From: Myxococcus stipitatus DSM 14675
GTDB taxonomy: Bacteria > Myxococcota > Myxococcia > Myxococcales > Myxococcaceae
DNA: 64,000 nucleotides
Direction of reading: 5' to 3'
Assembly (NCBI RefSeq): GCF_000331735.1
Contig: NC_020126.1
Coordinates: 496,001-560,000, forward strand
The notes beneath the pieces were generated by a model. The model did not search any database. It saw only the letters and a program-made list of their open reading frames with translations, and had not been told where the DNA came from. The translations under genes and the position numbers were made by a program. This document shows positions 1 to 7,801 of this stretch, piece by piece; the stretch's first letter is position 1, and each line of letters opens with the position of its first letter.

Positions 1-75
1 AGGGTGAGGGTGCGCCGCGGGGTGGTGCGAATCATGGCCAGACTCCCTCGCGGCACGTGGCTCGTGCCGCCGTGC

Positions 76-1401
76 TCAGAGCAATGTTCCGCGCAGCAAC
101 AGGCTGGCGACGCTGAAGTAGATGACGACGCCGCTGACGTCCACCAGCGTGGCGACGAAGGGCGCGGAGGCACTGGCGGGGTCGAAGCCGAAGCGGCGCA
201 GCACCAGGGGCAGCATGGAGCCCGCCAGCGTGCCGAACGTCACCACGCCCACCACGGACAGCGCCACCGCGCAGCCCAGCAGGAAGGCATGGTCGCCATA
301 GGCGCCCGACATCGACTGCCACACCATGATGCGGCCCAGGCCGACCGCGCCCAGGACGATGCCCAGCACCAGCCCGGACAGCACCTCGCGCCGAGCCACG
401 CGCCACCAGTCCTTCAATCGCATCTCACCCAGCGCCAGCGCGCGGATGATGAGCGTGGACGCCTGGCTGCCGGAGTTCCCGCCCGACGAGATGATGAGGG
501 GCACGAAGAGGCTGAGCACCACCGCGCGCTCGATGGCGCCCTCGAAGCTGCTCATGGCCGTGGCGGTGAGCATCTGCCCGAGGAAGAGGACGAGCAGCCA
601 GCCGATGCGCTTCTTCAACATGCCGAAGAAGCCGACCTCGAAGTAGGGAGCCTCCAGGGCCTCCATACCGCCGACCTTCTGGATGTCCTCGGTGGCCTCT
701 TCCTGGACGACGTCGACGATGTCGTCGACCGTGACGATACCCTTCATCCGGTTCTGCTCGTCGAGCACCGGGAGGGCCATGAAGCCGTGCTCGGTGAAGA
801 GCTGGCTCACCACTTCCTGGTCCGTGTTCTCCGACACCGTGATGACGTCGTGCTGCATGACGTCCGCGACCTTCTTGTCGCTGGCGGCCTGGAAGAGCTG
901 GCGCAGGGAGAGCACACCCTGCAGGCGCTGCTCGGCGTCCAGCGCGTAGGCGTAGTAGACGGTCTCCACCTTCTCCCGCGCTTGCTTGCGCAGGTAGCCG
1001 ATGGCCTCGTCGATGGTCATGTCCGGCCGCACCCGGGCGAAGCGCGGATTCATCAGACCACCGGCGTCGTCCTCCGCGTAGGCCAGGAGCACGTTGACTT
1101 CACGACGGCTGGCGTCGTCGAGCTGCGAGAGCAGGGCCTCGGCCTGCTCCGGCTCCAGGGCCTGCACCAGGTCCGCCAGGTCGTCCGGGGGCAGCAGCCG
1201 CACCCACGTCCGCCGCTCGGAGGTCGGCAGGTGGAGGATGAGCTCCGCCTGCTCGCGCGCGGACAGACCCAGGAAGAAGTCATCCGCCACCGAGGACGGA
1301 AGCAGTCGGAAGCCCTCCAGGCGCTCGTCGATGGAGAGCACCGGCCACGCCTCATGGAGCTCTTCCATGGAGAGCGAGGCGCTGTGAGGGCTGTCCATCA
1401 T
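76..1401 (-). CDS. mgtE: Magnesium transporter MgtE
   Basis: A 441-residue Mg2+ channel/transporter of the MgtE family, in the inner membrane. Order: N-terminal helical domain (about 10-125, with DDAGGLM at 111-117), two CBS domains (about 130-250), then five membrane segments from about 275. The family's signature PLIISSGGNSGSQ lies at 301-313 and the conserved FGFDPASASAPF at 404-415. The N and CBS domains normally sense cytosolic Mg2+ and gate the pore. The start chosen is the ATG pair at 1396-1401; the open frame continues upstream to 1497, but that extra stretch is Cys/Arg-rich and unlike the family. It stands alone on this strand, with no operon partner visible inside the window. Confidence 0.95.
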   Translation of the reverse strand: MMDSPHSASLSMEELHEAWPVLSIDERLEGFRLLPSSVADDFFLGLSAREQAELILHLPTSERRTWVRLLPPDDLADLVQALEPEQAEALLSQLDDASRREVNVLLAYAEDDAGGLMNPRFARVRPDMTIDEAIGYLRKQAREKVETVYYAYALDAEQRLQGVLSLRQLFQAASDKKVADVMQHDVITVSENTDQEVVSQLFTEHGFMALPVLDEQNRMKGIVTVDDIVDVVQEEATEDIQKVGGMEALEAPYFEVGFFGMLKKRIGWLLVLFLGQMLTATAMSSFEGAIERAVVLSLFVPLIISSGGNSGSQASTLIIRALALGEMRLKDWWRVARREVLSGLVLGIVLGAVGLGRIMVWQSMSGAYGDHAFLLGCAVALSVVGVVTFGTLAGSMLPLVLRRFGFDPASASAPFVATLVDVSGVVIYFSVASLLLRGTLL

Positions 1402-1571
1402 GAGGGCGTGCCTCCGAGGGTGGGCGCGCGCGGCCAGTCGCGACGCGCCGGCCTCTCTACACCCGCACGAGGGGCACGGCGAGAGGCAGGCAGCCATCTC
1501 CTCGCGCTTTTTCCACGGTCGTCACTGTCCTCGAGTCCAACACCGTCAGTGTGGGCTCCAAGGGAGTGGTT

Positions 1572-2951
1572 TCAGGGGTGGGGACGCGTCTGCTCGTAGA
1601 CGATGGTGGTGCCCGTGGCGGGTCGCGAGTCACCGCCCCAGTGGAACCCGGGATGGGTGAGGCGATTCTCCCTGGTGCGAAGGAGCGTGGAGGGCACCAG
1701 CTCCAACGTCAGGGTGGGCCGGGGGGGACTGCTCCGAGGGACGGCCACATGGTCGAGCTCCGCTGGGAAGGAGGGGACGGTGAGGCCCGTGCGCAGGGGG
1801 GTGGGCAGGACGGTGAGCCGCCCATCCATGACGAGCGAGGCCTGCTCGACGAGCCGGCCCTCGGCGGCCTCCCAGCGGCGCAGCACGGGGCTGGGCGCGA
1901 CCTGGGAGCGGACCTCGGCATGGGTCCAGACGACGCCTTCCTCCAGCCCGACAGGTCTTCCTCGCAGCGGCGTGCACGGGGTGGCGGTGGCTCGGGCATA
2001 GGACCCGTTGGATTGGAGTGAGTAGGGACAGGCCTCGCTGTCGTTGGCCGCGGTCATCGACACGGTGAGCACCTGGTCCGGCGAGGTCCGCACCAGCAGA
2101 CCCACGGCGTTGTCCACGCTGAACGTGAGCAGGGGGGAGGTGGGGGCCCAGCGCGTGGGCGGAGGGGCCTCCAGCACTCCGGTGTTCGTGAAGACGAAGC
2201 GGTGCAGGGTCTGGTTGTCCATCACCACCAGCTCGTTCTCGGAGGCGAGCCGTGACTGGATGACCTTCACCGCCTCCGTCGTGCTCAAGAGCAGCGACCC
2301 GGTGAGCTCCAGCTCGGTGCCGGTGTCCACGTACCGGCGCAGGCGTCCATCTCCCAGCACCCAGACGACGTTGCCCCAGACGGCCACATCGGGAGGGGTG
2401 GTGGCGGAGCCCAGTCGCAGCGGGGCCGCCGCCGGGTCCCGCAGGGCGACGCCATCACACAGCCACAGCCCGCGAGAGGTGCGGTCCAACTGCGCGCAGC
2501 GGGGCAGCGGCAGGGTGACGGGCGTGGGCGCGCCGCTCCAGGGGCTCGCCATGTGGATTCCGAACTGGCGGATGCCCCCCACGGGCGTGAAGGCGACCAG
2601 GGCGTGGTGCCGCCCCACCGCGGAGGGGGTGAACGTCAGCCGAGGGACGGCGTTCATCACGTCCCACGTGACCTCCACGGGGATGGGCAGGCCCTCCGGG
2701 TCGAAGACCTGCGCCGTGGCGGAGGTGGGCCACTGGGGGATGGGCGCGTCGGTGTCGCAGTCCTGCGTGAGCTCGGCGACGTTCACCCGAAACTCCACGA
2801 CGGAGTCCACTGGGAACACCAGCGTGCCCGAGCGCTGCACGGCCTCCGGCGGAACCGCAACGTTCTCGGAGCAGGGCGTGTGCGGACTGTCACCTGAACA
2901 ACCGGCGTACGCGAGCAGGCCCGCCAGGGCGAGGGGGAGGGGGGTCTTCAT
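1572..2951 (-). CDS. Large secreted lipoprotein, function unknown
   Basis: A 459-residue predicted lipoprotein. It starts MKTPLPLALAG with a lipobox LLAYAGC at about residues 13-19, so it should be lipid-anchored. No catalytic motif was recognised. The middle part (about 150-330) has short repeated-looking beta segments such as VAVWGNVVWVLGDGRLRRY and ENELVVMDNQTLHRFVF, which recall a beta-propeller, but this is only an impression. An Ig-like segment may precede it (about 75-130). ATG 2951 is chosen because it gives a clean signal peptide; the frame extends to 3029 without a better start. Myxobacteria carry many such one-off surface lipoproteins. Confidence 0.8.
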   Translation of the reverse strand: MKTPLPLALAGLLAYAGCSGDSPHTPCSENVAVPPEAVQRSGTLVFPVDSVVEFRVNVAELTQDCDTDAPIPQWPTSATAQVFDPEGLPIPVEVTWDVMNAVPRLTFTPSAVGRHHALVAFTPVGGIRQFGIHMASPWSGAPTPVTLPLPRCAQLDRTSRGLWLCDGVALRDPAAAPLRLGSATTPPDVAVWGNVVWVLGDGRLRRYVDTGTELELTGSLLLSTTEAVKVIQSRLASENELVVMDNQTLHRFVFTNTGVLEAPPPTRWAPTSPLLTFSVDNAVGLLVRTSPDQVLTVSMTAANDSEACPYSLQSNGSYARATATPCTPLRGRPVGLEEGVVWTHAEVRSQVAPSPVLRRWEAAEGRLVEQASLVMDGRLTVLPTPLRTGLTVPSFPAELDHVAVPRSSPPRPTLTLELVPSTLLRTRENRLTHPGFHWGGDSRPATGTTIVYEQTRPHP

Positions 2952-3082
2952 CCGTGTCGCTCTCTCCCCGACGTCCGAGGCTCTCTCCGGCCGGAGCGCG
3001 CGGTGGCGCGGGTCTTCCTCGGGACTCATACCGCGAAAAGGGCGCGCCGGTCAGCCCCGGGGACCGGTGCCGGAATCCCGCA

Positions 3083-3130
3083 TGTCAGGGATGGCAATTC
3101 CGCGCGTCATTTCTCGGCGAAAGGAGCGGT
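3083..3130 (+). promoter_or_regulatory. Conserved upstream block of small-ORF unit 1
   Basis: TGTCAGG at 3083-3089, then 26 nt, then GGCGAAAGGAGCGGTG (3116-3131), which contains the Shine-Dalgarno AAGGAG eight bases before the ATG at 3135. The same TGTCAGG, the same 26-nt spacing, a shared GCGTC in the same register, and the identical 16-mer occur before the second small ORF (14822 onward). TGTCAGG plus GCGTC may be promoter elements; this is inferred only from conservation between the two copies. Confidence 0.55.
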
Positions 3131-3134
3131 GAAC

Positions 3135-3290
3135 ATGACGACGGCGAACCTGACGAGCCCGATGAATCCCGAGAATCTCAACGACACTGTCCGTGGCATC
3201 GATGCGCTTGCGCTCGCCGGCCTGTTCACCGCTCTTGCCCCAGCACTCCTGGGAGATGCCCCCGTCGGCGGTCTACCGCCCGGAACCTGA
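3135..3290 (+). CDS. Small ORF of tRNA-array unit 1 (leader-like peptide)
   Basis: A 51-codon ORF with a good ribosome-binding site. Its N-terminal half has SPMNP...L.DTVRGIDAL, shared with the 52-codon ORF at 14879 (SPMNP...M.DTVRGIDVL). The C-terminal halves differ; here it is hydrophobic (ALALAGLFTALAPALLG) and ends GLPPGT. A GC-rich hairpin with a U-rich tail begins 39 nt after the stop, followed by seven tRNA-like genes. The family is not recognised. It could be a true peptide, a RiPP-like precursor, or a leader ORF whose translation controls read-through into the tRNAs. Nucleotide identity is highest in two blocks (AGCCCGATGAATCCC and GACACTGTCCG), so the coding sequence itself is what seems conserved. 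Confidence 0.65.
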   Translation: MTTANLTSPMNPENLNDTVRGIDALALAGLFTALAPALLGDAPVGGLPPGT

Positions 3291-3329
3291 CCTGACGTGC
3301 CCGTCTTCGGACGCGGCACGGCATGCGCG

Positions 3330-3370
3330 GGGCCGGGCTCCTCACGGGGAACCCGGCCCTTCTCTTTTCC
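3330..3370 (+). terminator. Hairpin with U-rich tail between small ORF 1 and tRNA array 1
   Basis: Stem GGGCCGGG (3330-3337) pairs with CCCGGCCC (3352-3359), followed by TTCTCTTTTCC. It looks like an intrinsic terminator. The first tRNA-like gene begins 34 nt after the stem. The same hairpin (almost the same loop, CTCC..GGGAA) occurs at 15076, again between small ORF and tRNAs. It may therefore be an attenuator rather than a plain terminator. Confidence 0.75.
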
Positions 3371-3393
3371 GGGTGGTTCACTCCACGGCATCT

Positions 3394-3465
3394 GCAGCCT
3401 TGGCCGAGAGGCGAGGCACCTGAGCGCCACTCAGGACGACGCGGGTTCGACTCCCGCAGGCTGCT
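3394..3465 (+). tRNA. tRNA-like, anticodon GCC (Gly), atypical C33
   Basis: A full cloverleaf can be drawn: acceptor GCAGCCT/AGGCTGC, D stem GCC/GGC, anticodon stem CCTGA/TCAGG, T arm GCGGG-TTCGACT-CCCGC. The anticodon loop is GCGCCAC, giving anticodon GCC. Position 33 is C instead of the nearly universal U. Discriminator base T; no CCA encoded. First gene of a seven-gene array. Confidence 0.7.
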
Positions 3466-3480
3466 TCACACGCATCACAT

Positions 3481-3552
3481 GGGGTCGTAGCTCAGCGGGA
3501 GAGCGCTTGGCTCGCATCCAAGAGGTCCCGGGTTCAATCCCCGGCGGCTCCA
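3481..3552 (+). tRNA. tRNA-Ala (CGC)
   Basis: Acceptor GGGGTCG/CGGCTCC (with two G-U pairs), D arm GCTC/GAGC, anticodon stem CTTGG/CCAAG with loop CTCGCAT (anticodon CGC, normal U33), T arm CCGGG-TTCAATC-CCCGG. CCA not encoded. It would read GCG codons. Alanine identity usually needs G3-U70, which is present here (G3 with T70). Confidence 0.85.
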
Positions 3553-3583
3553 TTCCTTCTCAATCACAGTCGCAGTTGAAGTC

Positions 3584-3657
3584 GCCGCGGTAGCCCAATT
3601 GGTAGAGGCACTGCACTCAGAACGCAGGGGTTGCGGGTTCGACTCCCGCCCGCGGCA
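3584..3657 (+). tRNA. tRNA-like, anticodon CAG (Leu) but class I shape
   Basis: Acceptor GCCGCGG/CCGCGGC is perfect. D arm is GCCC..AGGC. Anticodon stem CTGCA/CGCAG has an A-C mismatch at its base; loop CTCAGAA gives CAG (codon CUG). T arm GCGGG-TTCGACT-CCCGC. Bacterial leucine tRNAs have a long variable arm, but here it is only five bases (GGGTT), so charging with leucine is uncertain. CCA not encoded. Confidence 0.65.
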
Positions 3658-3666
3658 TGTCGGTAA

Positions 3667-3742
3667 CGGGACGTAGCTCAGCCTGGCAAAGAGCGCGCGC
3701 TTGGGGTGCGTGAGGTCGCTGGTTCGAATCCAGTCGTCCCGA
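3667..3742 (+). tRNA. tRNA-Pro (GGG)
   Basis: Acceptor CGGGACG/CGTCCCG, D arm GCTC/GAGC with a long loop AGCCTGGCAAA, anticodon stem CGCGC/GCGTG, loop TTGGGGT (anticodon GGG, U33), T arm GCTGG-TTCGAAT-CCAGT. The C1-G72 pair is typical of bacterial proline tRNAs. CCA not encoded. It would read CCC. Confidence 0.88.
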
Positions 3743-3766
3743 TTCGTCGAAGGCAGTGTGGAGTTT

Positions 3767-3841
3767 CTGGATGTAGCTCAGTCTGGCCAGAGCGCACGGT
3801 TCGGATCCGTGAGGCCGCAGGTTCAAATCCTGTCATCCAGA
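3767..3841 (+). tRNA. tRNA-Pro (CGG)
   Basis: Acceptor CTGGATG/CATCCAG, D arm GCTC/GAGC, anticodon stem CACGG/CCGTG, loop TTCGGAT (anticodon CGG, U33), T arm GCAGG-TTCAAAT-CCTGT. C1-G72 again fits proline. CCA not encoded. It would read CCG. It lies 24 nt after the tRNA-Pro(GGG) gene. Confidence 0.87.
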
Positions 3842-3858
3842 TGTGTCGTGGCTTCTTT

Positions 3859-3930
3859 GCTCCGGGATGCGATTGGAATCGCAGCGTGGCCGTCTACCAC
3901 GTGAACAGGGTTCGATTCCCTGTCGGAGCG
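3859..3930 (+). tRNA. tRNA-like, anticodon GTC (Asp), atypical C33
   Basis: Acceptor GCTCCGG/TCGGAGC, unusual D arm TGCG-ATTGGAAT-CGCA, anticodon stem CGTGG/CCACG, loop CCGTCTA (anticodon GTC), T arm CAGGG-TTCGATT-CCCTG. Position 33 is C, and D-stem position 10 is T instead of the usual G. No CCA. It would pair with GAC codons, but these departures make normal function doubtful. Confidence 0.62.
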
Positions 3931-3947
3931 CTGGCAGCACCCCGCAA

Positions 3948-4018
3948 GGGACCGTGGCTCAACGGGAGAGCACTCGGATGGCATCCGAGAGGTCCGGGTT
4001 CGACTCCCGGTGGTTCCA
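3948..4018 (+). tRNA. tRNA-Ala (GGC)
   Basis: Acceptor GGGACCG/TGGTTCC with G3-U70, the alanine identity pair. D arm GCTC/GAGC, anticodon stem CTCGG/CCGAG, loop ATGGCAT (anticodon GGC, U33), T arm CCGGG-TTCGACT-CCCGG. CCA not encoded. Last gene of the first array; the LuxR-type gene ends 19 bp further on, on the other strand. Confidence 0.86.
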
Positions 4019-4036
4019 CTTCCTTCATTCCTTCCG

Positions 4037-4915
4037 TCACGAAGTCCGTACCCCCGCTGCCGTGGGCCTTGGCTGGCCGAGCAGGCGGGCGATGAGCGCG
4101 GCCCGTGAGTGCACGCCAAAACGGCGGTAGAGCGCCTTCGTGTACTGATTCACGGTGAATGGGCTGATGCCGAGCTGTCCGGCGATCTCCTTGTCCATCA
4201 TCCCTCGCAAGAGCAGCTCCAGCGTCTGGCGCTCGCGGCGGGAGAGGCGGGCTTGGAGGGCCTCGTCGACCTCGAGTGTGCGCGGGCGGAGCAGCGCTCC
4301 GCACTCGGCATGAAACAGGTGGACGAGGTTCCGGTCCGCTTCATCGAAGGGGCGCTCGTTCCGGGCGCGGTAGAACCCCATCCCCTGCACCACGGCTTCC
4401 TCGTTCATCCGAAGGCACGTGTACAGCGCGTCGTCGAGGTGCGCGGGGGCCAGGTGCTCCTCGATGTACGGGGCGCCGTACCAGTCCCTGTTCATGACCA
4501 GCTCGCGCCGCGTCGCGGTCACCAGCGATGACGGTGTCGCGGGACAGCGCTGCATCAGCGCGCGAAGGCCAGGGTTGAACGCGCTTCCTTCGCGGGCCAG
4601 GACCTGGAGCGCGGGCAGCGTGGTGGAGTCCCAGCCCTCCAGGGTGACGGCCACGAAGGCGCCGTGTCCTCCCGGACGGAAGTCGCAATCCGTGACCAGC
4701 CCACCGACCGTCGCGTGGAGGATGTCCAGGAGCCCGGAGATGAGGTGGCTCGCGCGTGTGTTTCCCTCCGCTGGAAGCTCATGTGCTTCGTTGAGTCGCC
4801 GCACCAGCGCACGCACCTGATGGCTTCGCAGTTCGCCCCCGCCATGGGCGGACAAGCTAGGTGACAGGTCCTCGGGTGATTCCCTCGTTCTAGGGAATTG
4901 TTGAGTCGTGGACAC
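4037..4915 (-). CDS. LuxR-family transcriptional regulator
   Basis: About 292 residues. The C-terminal 60 residues form a LuxR/GerE helix-turn-helix: SRRERQTLELLLRGMMDKEI followed by LGISPFTVNQYTKALYRRFG. The N-terminal 200 residues resemble no domain I can name; a GAF-like sensory fold is possible (LLDILHATVGGLVTDCDF). The frame is open to 5065, but ATG 4993 and anything above overlap the start of the divergent gene at 4992, so the GTG at 4915 (VSTTQQF...) is preferred. The start remains uncertain. Divergent placement suggests it may regulate the secreted protein at 4992. Confidence 0.8.
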   Translation of the reverse strand: MSTTQQFPRTRESPEDLSPSLSAHGGGELRSHQVRALVRRLNEAHELPAEGNTRASHLISGLLDILHATVGGLVTDCDFRPGGHGAFVAVTLEGWDSTTLPALQVLAREGSAFNPGLRALMQRCPATPSSLVTATRRELVMNRDWYGAPYIEEHLAPAHLDDALYTCLRMNEEAVVQGMGFYRARNERPFDEADRNLVHLFHAECGALLRPRTLEVDEALQARLSRRERQTLELLLRGMMDKEIAGQLGISPFTVNQYTKALYRRFGVHSRAALIARLLGQPRPTAAGVRTS

Positions 4916-4991
4916 GGAGCGAGGCTCGTGGGTGACCTGGCCGCTGGAAGACGAAGGCCGGGCGAGACACCCGTCACCGAAAGGAAACGAC

Positions 4992-5546
4992 ATGGCGCTC
5001 CTCCGCAATCTCTCCGTCTGTCTCGCGGCGTTCCTCGGAGTCTTCCTGCATGCCTCGCCCGTCATGGCACAGACGCCCGTCTCCTGCGGCGCGGTGGTCG
5101 CGGGCTACCTGGATGGGCCTCATGCGGGCAGTGAGTGGTTGGAAGTGATTGGCACCCGGGTGGTCTCACGAGGCGTGTTTGGCTTCTCCTCCTTCACGAT
5201 GCAGGACACCTTCCAGATTGAGAGCACGCCGCTGCACACCGCGCCGGCGGCGGCCCGAGCGGACTTCATCGCGTCCAGGAGTGGCAGCACCGCCTATTCA
5301 GGCTACTTCCATGAAGTGTTCCCCGGCCGAGGCAACGGCGACGAGGACCGCTGGCAATTCTGGATTGCACGCAGTGGTGCCCTCTACCTGCGCTCGGTGA
5401 CCTGGAATGGCGCATGGGCCACCGTGCAGAACGTGACTTGCTACACGGGTGACACAGGGCAGTTGGTCGCGGTCGGGACCACGGCCACTCCGGGCTTCGG
5501 CGTGGACTTCTGGACCTTCGTCATGCGGCGCAACGAATTGATCTGA
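4992..5546 (+). CDS. Secreted protein, unknown function
   Basis: 184 residues. A signal peptide is clear: MALLRNLSVCLAAFLGVFLH, with likely cleavage after SPVMA (A-Q at about 26/27). The ATG at 4992 has a good ribosome-binding site (AAAGGA) six bases upstream. Two cysteines (about 32 and 155) may form a disulphide. The mature part is rich in aromatic residues and beta-like strands (EDRWQFWIARSGALYLRSV). No catalytic motif is visible. It is divergent from the LuxR gene, with the starts about 75 bp apart. Confidence 0.75.
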   Translation: MALLRNLSVCLAAFLGVFLHASPVMAQTPVSCGAVVAGYLDGPHAGSEWLEVIGTRVVSRGVFGFSSFTMQDTFQIESTPLHTAPAAARADFIASRSGSTAYSGYFHEVFPGRGNGDEDRWQFWIARSGALYLRSVTWNGAWATVQNVTCYTGDTGQLVAVGTTATPGFGVDFWTFVMRRNELI

Positions 5547-5593
5547 TCGGAGCGCAGGGGCGTCGAGCCTGCACGCGTGGCGGCTCGACGCTC

Positions 5594-6799
5594 CTAGAGA
5601 TAGCTCATCCAAGGGCTGGCGGTGCGTGCTTTGACTTTCAAGAAGGCACGACAGGCGAACCACATCGGGACCACGGCCACGAGCGCGAGGCCCCAAACCG
5701 ACAGGATGTTCGAGAGGCCGGACAGCTCACCCTGGCCGGTGAGGACGCGCGTGAGCTGATGGAGCGCGTTCAGCAGGAGCAGGTGGAGGACGTAGAAGAA
5801 CAGCGGCGCCGCGCCGAACACCGCCAGCGTCGCGCTCAGTCCACGAGGCGCCTTGTCCAACCCCGCGAAGAGCACCATGCCCACGCCGAGCGTCATGAGC
5901 AGGAAGGCGAGTGAAGGGGGGTACTTGGTGGGATTGATGAACGACATGACGGTCGCCAGCGTCGTCGCACCCGTGGACCAGGGCAGGGGCTCTCCGTAGC
6001 TGTTGAGCAGCCGCAGCAGCACGAAGAGGGACAGGGACACCGCCGCCGAGAGCCAGAGCCGCTGGCGCCGCGCCTCCGGCGTGACTCGAGACGAGAACCA
6101 GGGCCCCACCGAGAAGCCCAGGGTGATGACACCTATCCACGGGAGGATGGGATACGCGGTCGTGATGCTCGCGCCCCAGGGCAAGGGGACGTCGCGGCTG
6201 TCATGCAGGAGCGCCCACAGGGCATGGCCGGGCTCCTCCGCTCCGAACTGAATCGGGTCGAGCAGGTTGTGCCCGAAGATGACGAGCAGGGCGAAGGCCA
6301 GAAGGGCCGGGCGCGGCAGGTGGAGCAGCGCGGACAGCGCCACCATCGAGAGGCCGATCGCCCCGATGACCTGGAAGTAATACGTCTGGGTGAGGAACGA
6401 GAAGGTCCAGGCGAAGTTGACCACGGTGAACTCGAGCGCCACGAGGAACAGGCCGCGCTTGAACAGGAAGCCCGAGGCCGCGCGGGGCCCTCCATGTCGC
6501 TGTCCGTAGAGCCAGGCGGCGACGCCCGTGAGGACGATGAAGGTCGGGGCGCAGAGGTGCGTGGACAGTCGAGTGAAGAAGAGCCCGGGAGGCGTGGCCG
6601 GCAGCGCCATGGGGTCGCCGACCTGCGCGTGGAAGAAGAACACGCGCGCGTGGTCGACGAGCATCAACACCATGACCAGTCCGCGCAGGGCATCGATGCC
6701 CACGACGCGCCGGGCCTGGGGGATGGCCAGGCTGTCTGGAGGCGGAACAGGCGCGGAGAGAGGGACTTCGGGAGGCGAACTCGTGGAGGGGGCGCTCAT
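5594..6799 (-). CDS. Membrane acetyltransferase, DUF1624 / HGSNAT-like
   Basis: 401 residues with about ten hydrophobic segments. After a Pro-rich cytoplasmic start it has VVGIDALRGLVMVLMLVDHA (about 32-51), the signature of the DUF1624/COG3503 membrane proteins related to heparan-alpha-glucosaminide N-acetyltransferase. A second typical block is FIVLTGVAAWLYGQRHG (about 90-106). Such proteins are thought to move acetyl groups across the membrane onto sugars. The substrate here is unknown. ATG 6799 is the natural start. It lies downstream of the Kdo hydroxylase-like gene on the same strand, 63 bp away, so both might act on envelope sugars. Confidence 0.85.
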   Translation of the reverse strand: MSAPSTSSPPEVPLSAPVPPPDSLAIPQARRVVGIDALRGLVMVLMLVDHARVFFFHAQVGDPMALPATPPGLFFTRLSTHLCAPTFIVLTGVAAWLYGQRHGGPRAASGFLFKRGLFLVALEFTVVNFAWTFSFLTQTYYFQVIGAIGLSMVALSALLHLPRPALLAFALLVIFGHNLLDPIQFGAEEPGHALWALLHDSRDVPLPWGASITTAYPILPWIGVITLGFSVGPWFSSRVTPEARRQRLWLSAAVSLSLFVLLRLLNSYGEPLPWSTGATTLATVMSFINPTKYPPSLAFLLMTLGVGMVLFAGLDKAPRGLSATLAVFGAAPLFFYVLHLLLLNALHQLTRVLTGQGELSGLSNILSVWGLALVAVVPMWFACRAFLKVKARTASPWMSYL

Positions 6800-6862
6800 C
6801 GCGGTGGCTCGAACGGCAGGCCGTTCTTCCCAATCACTGGGTGGGATTCGTGGGGGCGTCGC

Positions 6863-7801
6863 TCAGGCGGCCTCTTGGCGAGGGCGCTGGGCGGGAGCCT
6901 GTTGCAGCAGATGATAGGGCGCAAGCTCCGGGAGGCGGCAGCTCGAAAGCCGGATGAGGAACGTATCGACGAGTGCGTACTGGCCGGACAGGCACGCGTG
7001 GCTCACGGTGTCGGTGAGCACCATCCACGCCGAGAAGGGTGGGAAGCCGAACTCCTCGTAGCCTTCGCGTGACGCCTGGAACTCCGGCGTGTCCTTCATG
7101 AAGTTGTGGAAGCGCCGCATCACGCGGTCATACGGAGACGTGTCGATGACCCGCGCCATCCTCAGTCCGAGGTGGGACGCGCCCCGCAGCAGGCTCGAGT
7201 ACATCCGGCCCGCGACGCCGGGACTCAAGGGGCGCTCGCTCCCAGGAGGCGGGGCCACGCCGGCCGTGTCGCCATAGCGGTGATAGAGCGCCTCGAAGGT
7301 GCCTCGGGTGGCCCATCTGCGCTCCTCGGTGGGATGCAGGTTGATGAAGAAGCGCAGGATGCGGTCGCCATGGGTCGCGCCGTAGGCGCCAGCATCCACG
7401 TGGATGAGCTCGTTGCTCGCATGAGGCTCGAGCTTCCGTCCCCGCTCCTGGAGAGGCCGGAAGCTGGAGGTGCCGACACTCCAATCCCTCACGAACCCCG
7501 GCATGGTCCGCGAGAGGAAGTCCGTCACGCGTCCCGAGTGCGCTCGCAGAATCTGGTGCGTGCGCTCGGCGAGGTCTCCTCCGGAATCCAGTCCGACCAG
7601 GCGCTGGGCCTCGGGGTAGAAGCTCACGTTCTTGCGCTTCATCCGCGTGGGAAGTTCTTCCCGGAGGAACGTGAGGTCCGCGGGTGCGGGCAGCGGCACG
7701 GGGCTCTCGGGAAAGTAGACGATGCGTCCATGCTCGAGCGCATCCGACAAGGTCGAGGGGCCCGCGCTCTTCAGCCGCGAGGCATCGAAGGTCTCCAGCA
7801 T
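6863..7801 (-). CDS. Kdo hydroxylase-like Fe(II)/2-oxoglutarate dioxygenase
   Basis: About 312 residues. The segment SNELIHVDAGAYGATHGDRILR carries the H-x-D metal pair (HVDA), and ILRFFINLHPTEERRWATRG plus YHRYGDTAG fit the Kdo hydroxylase (KdoO) family, which hydroxylates the inner-core Kdo sugar of lipopolysaccharide. The last histidine of the metal triad is probably the one in DTVSHACLSGQYALVDTF. Start: the frame is open to 7915, but family members begin near LETFDASRL, so ATG 7801 (preceded by GGGGGAG) is preferred; ATG 7813-7825 are possible. Divergent from the esterase gene at 7974. Confidence 0.83.
   Translation of the reverse strand: MLETFDASRLKSAGPSTLSDALEHGRIVYFPESPVPLPAPADLTFLREELPTRMKRKNVSFYPEAQRLVGLDSGGDLAERTHQILRAHSGRVTDFLSRTMPGFVRDWSVGTSSFRPLQERGRKLEPHASNELIHVDAGAYGATHGDRILRFFINLHPTEERRWATRGTFEALYHRYGDTAGVAPPPGSERPLSPGVAGRMYSSLLRGASHLGLRMARVIDTSPYDRVMRRFHNFMKDTPEFQASREGYEEFGFPPFSAWMVLTDTVSHACLSGQYALVDTFLIRLSSCRLPELAPYHLLQQAPAQRPRQEAA

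Noticed and set aside
3135..3290. Small ORFs as classic RiPP precursors
   Set aside because: No modifying enzyme, protease or exporter gene lies next to either copy; the neighbours are tRNAs.
3330..3370. Hairpins as ordinary terminators of an upstream protein operon
   Set aside because: They follow only the small ORFs and lie too close to the tRNA arrays, so a simple end-of-operon role does not explain the second half of the unit, though it cannot be fully excluded.
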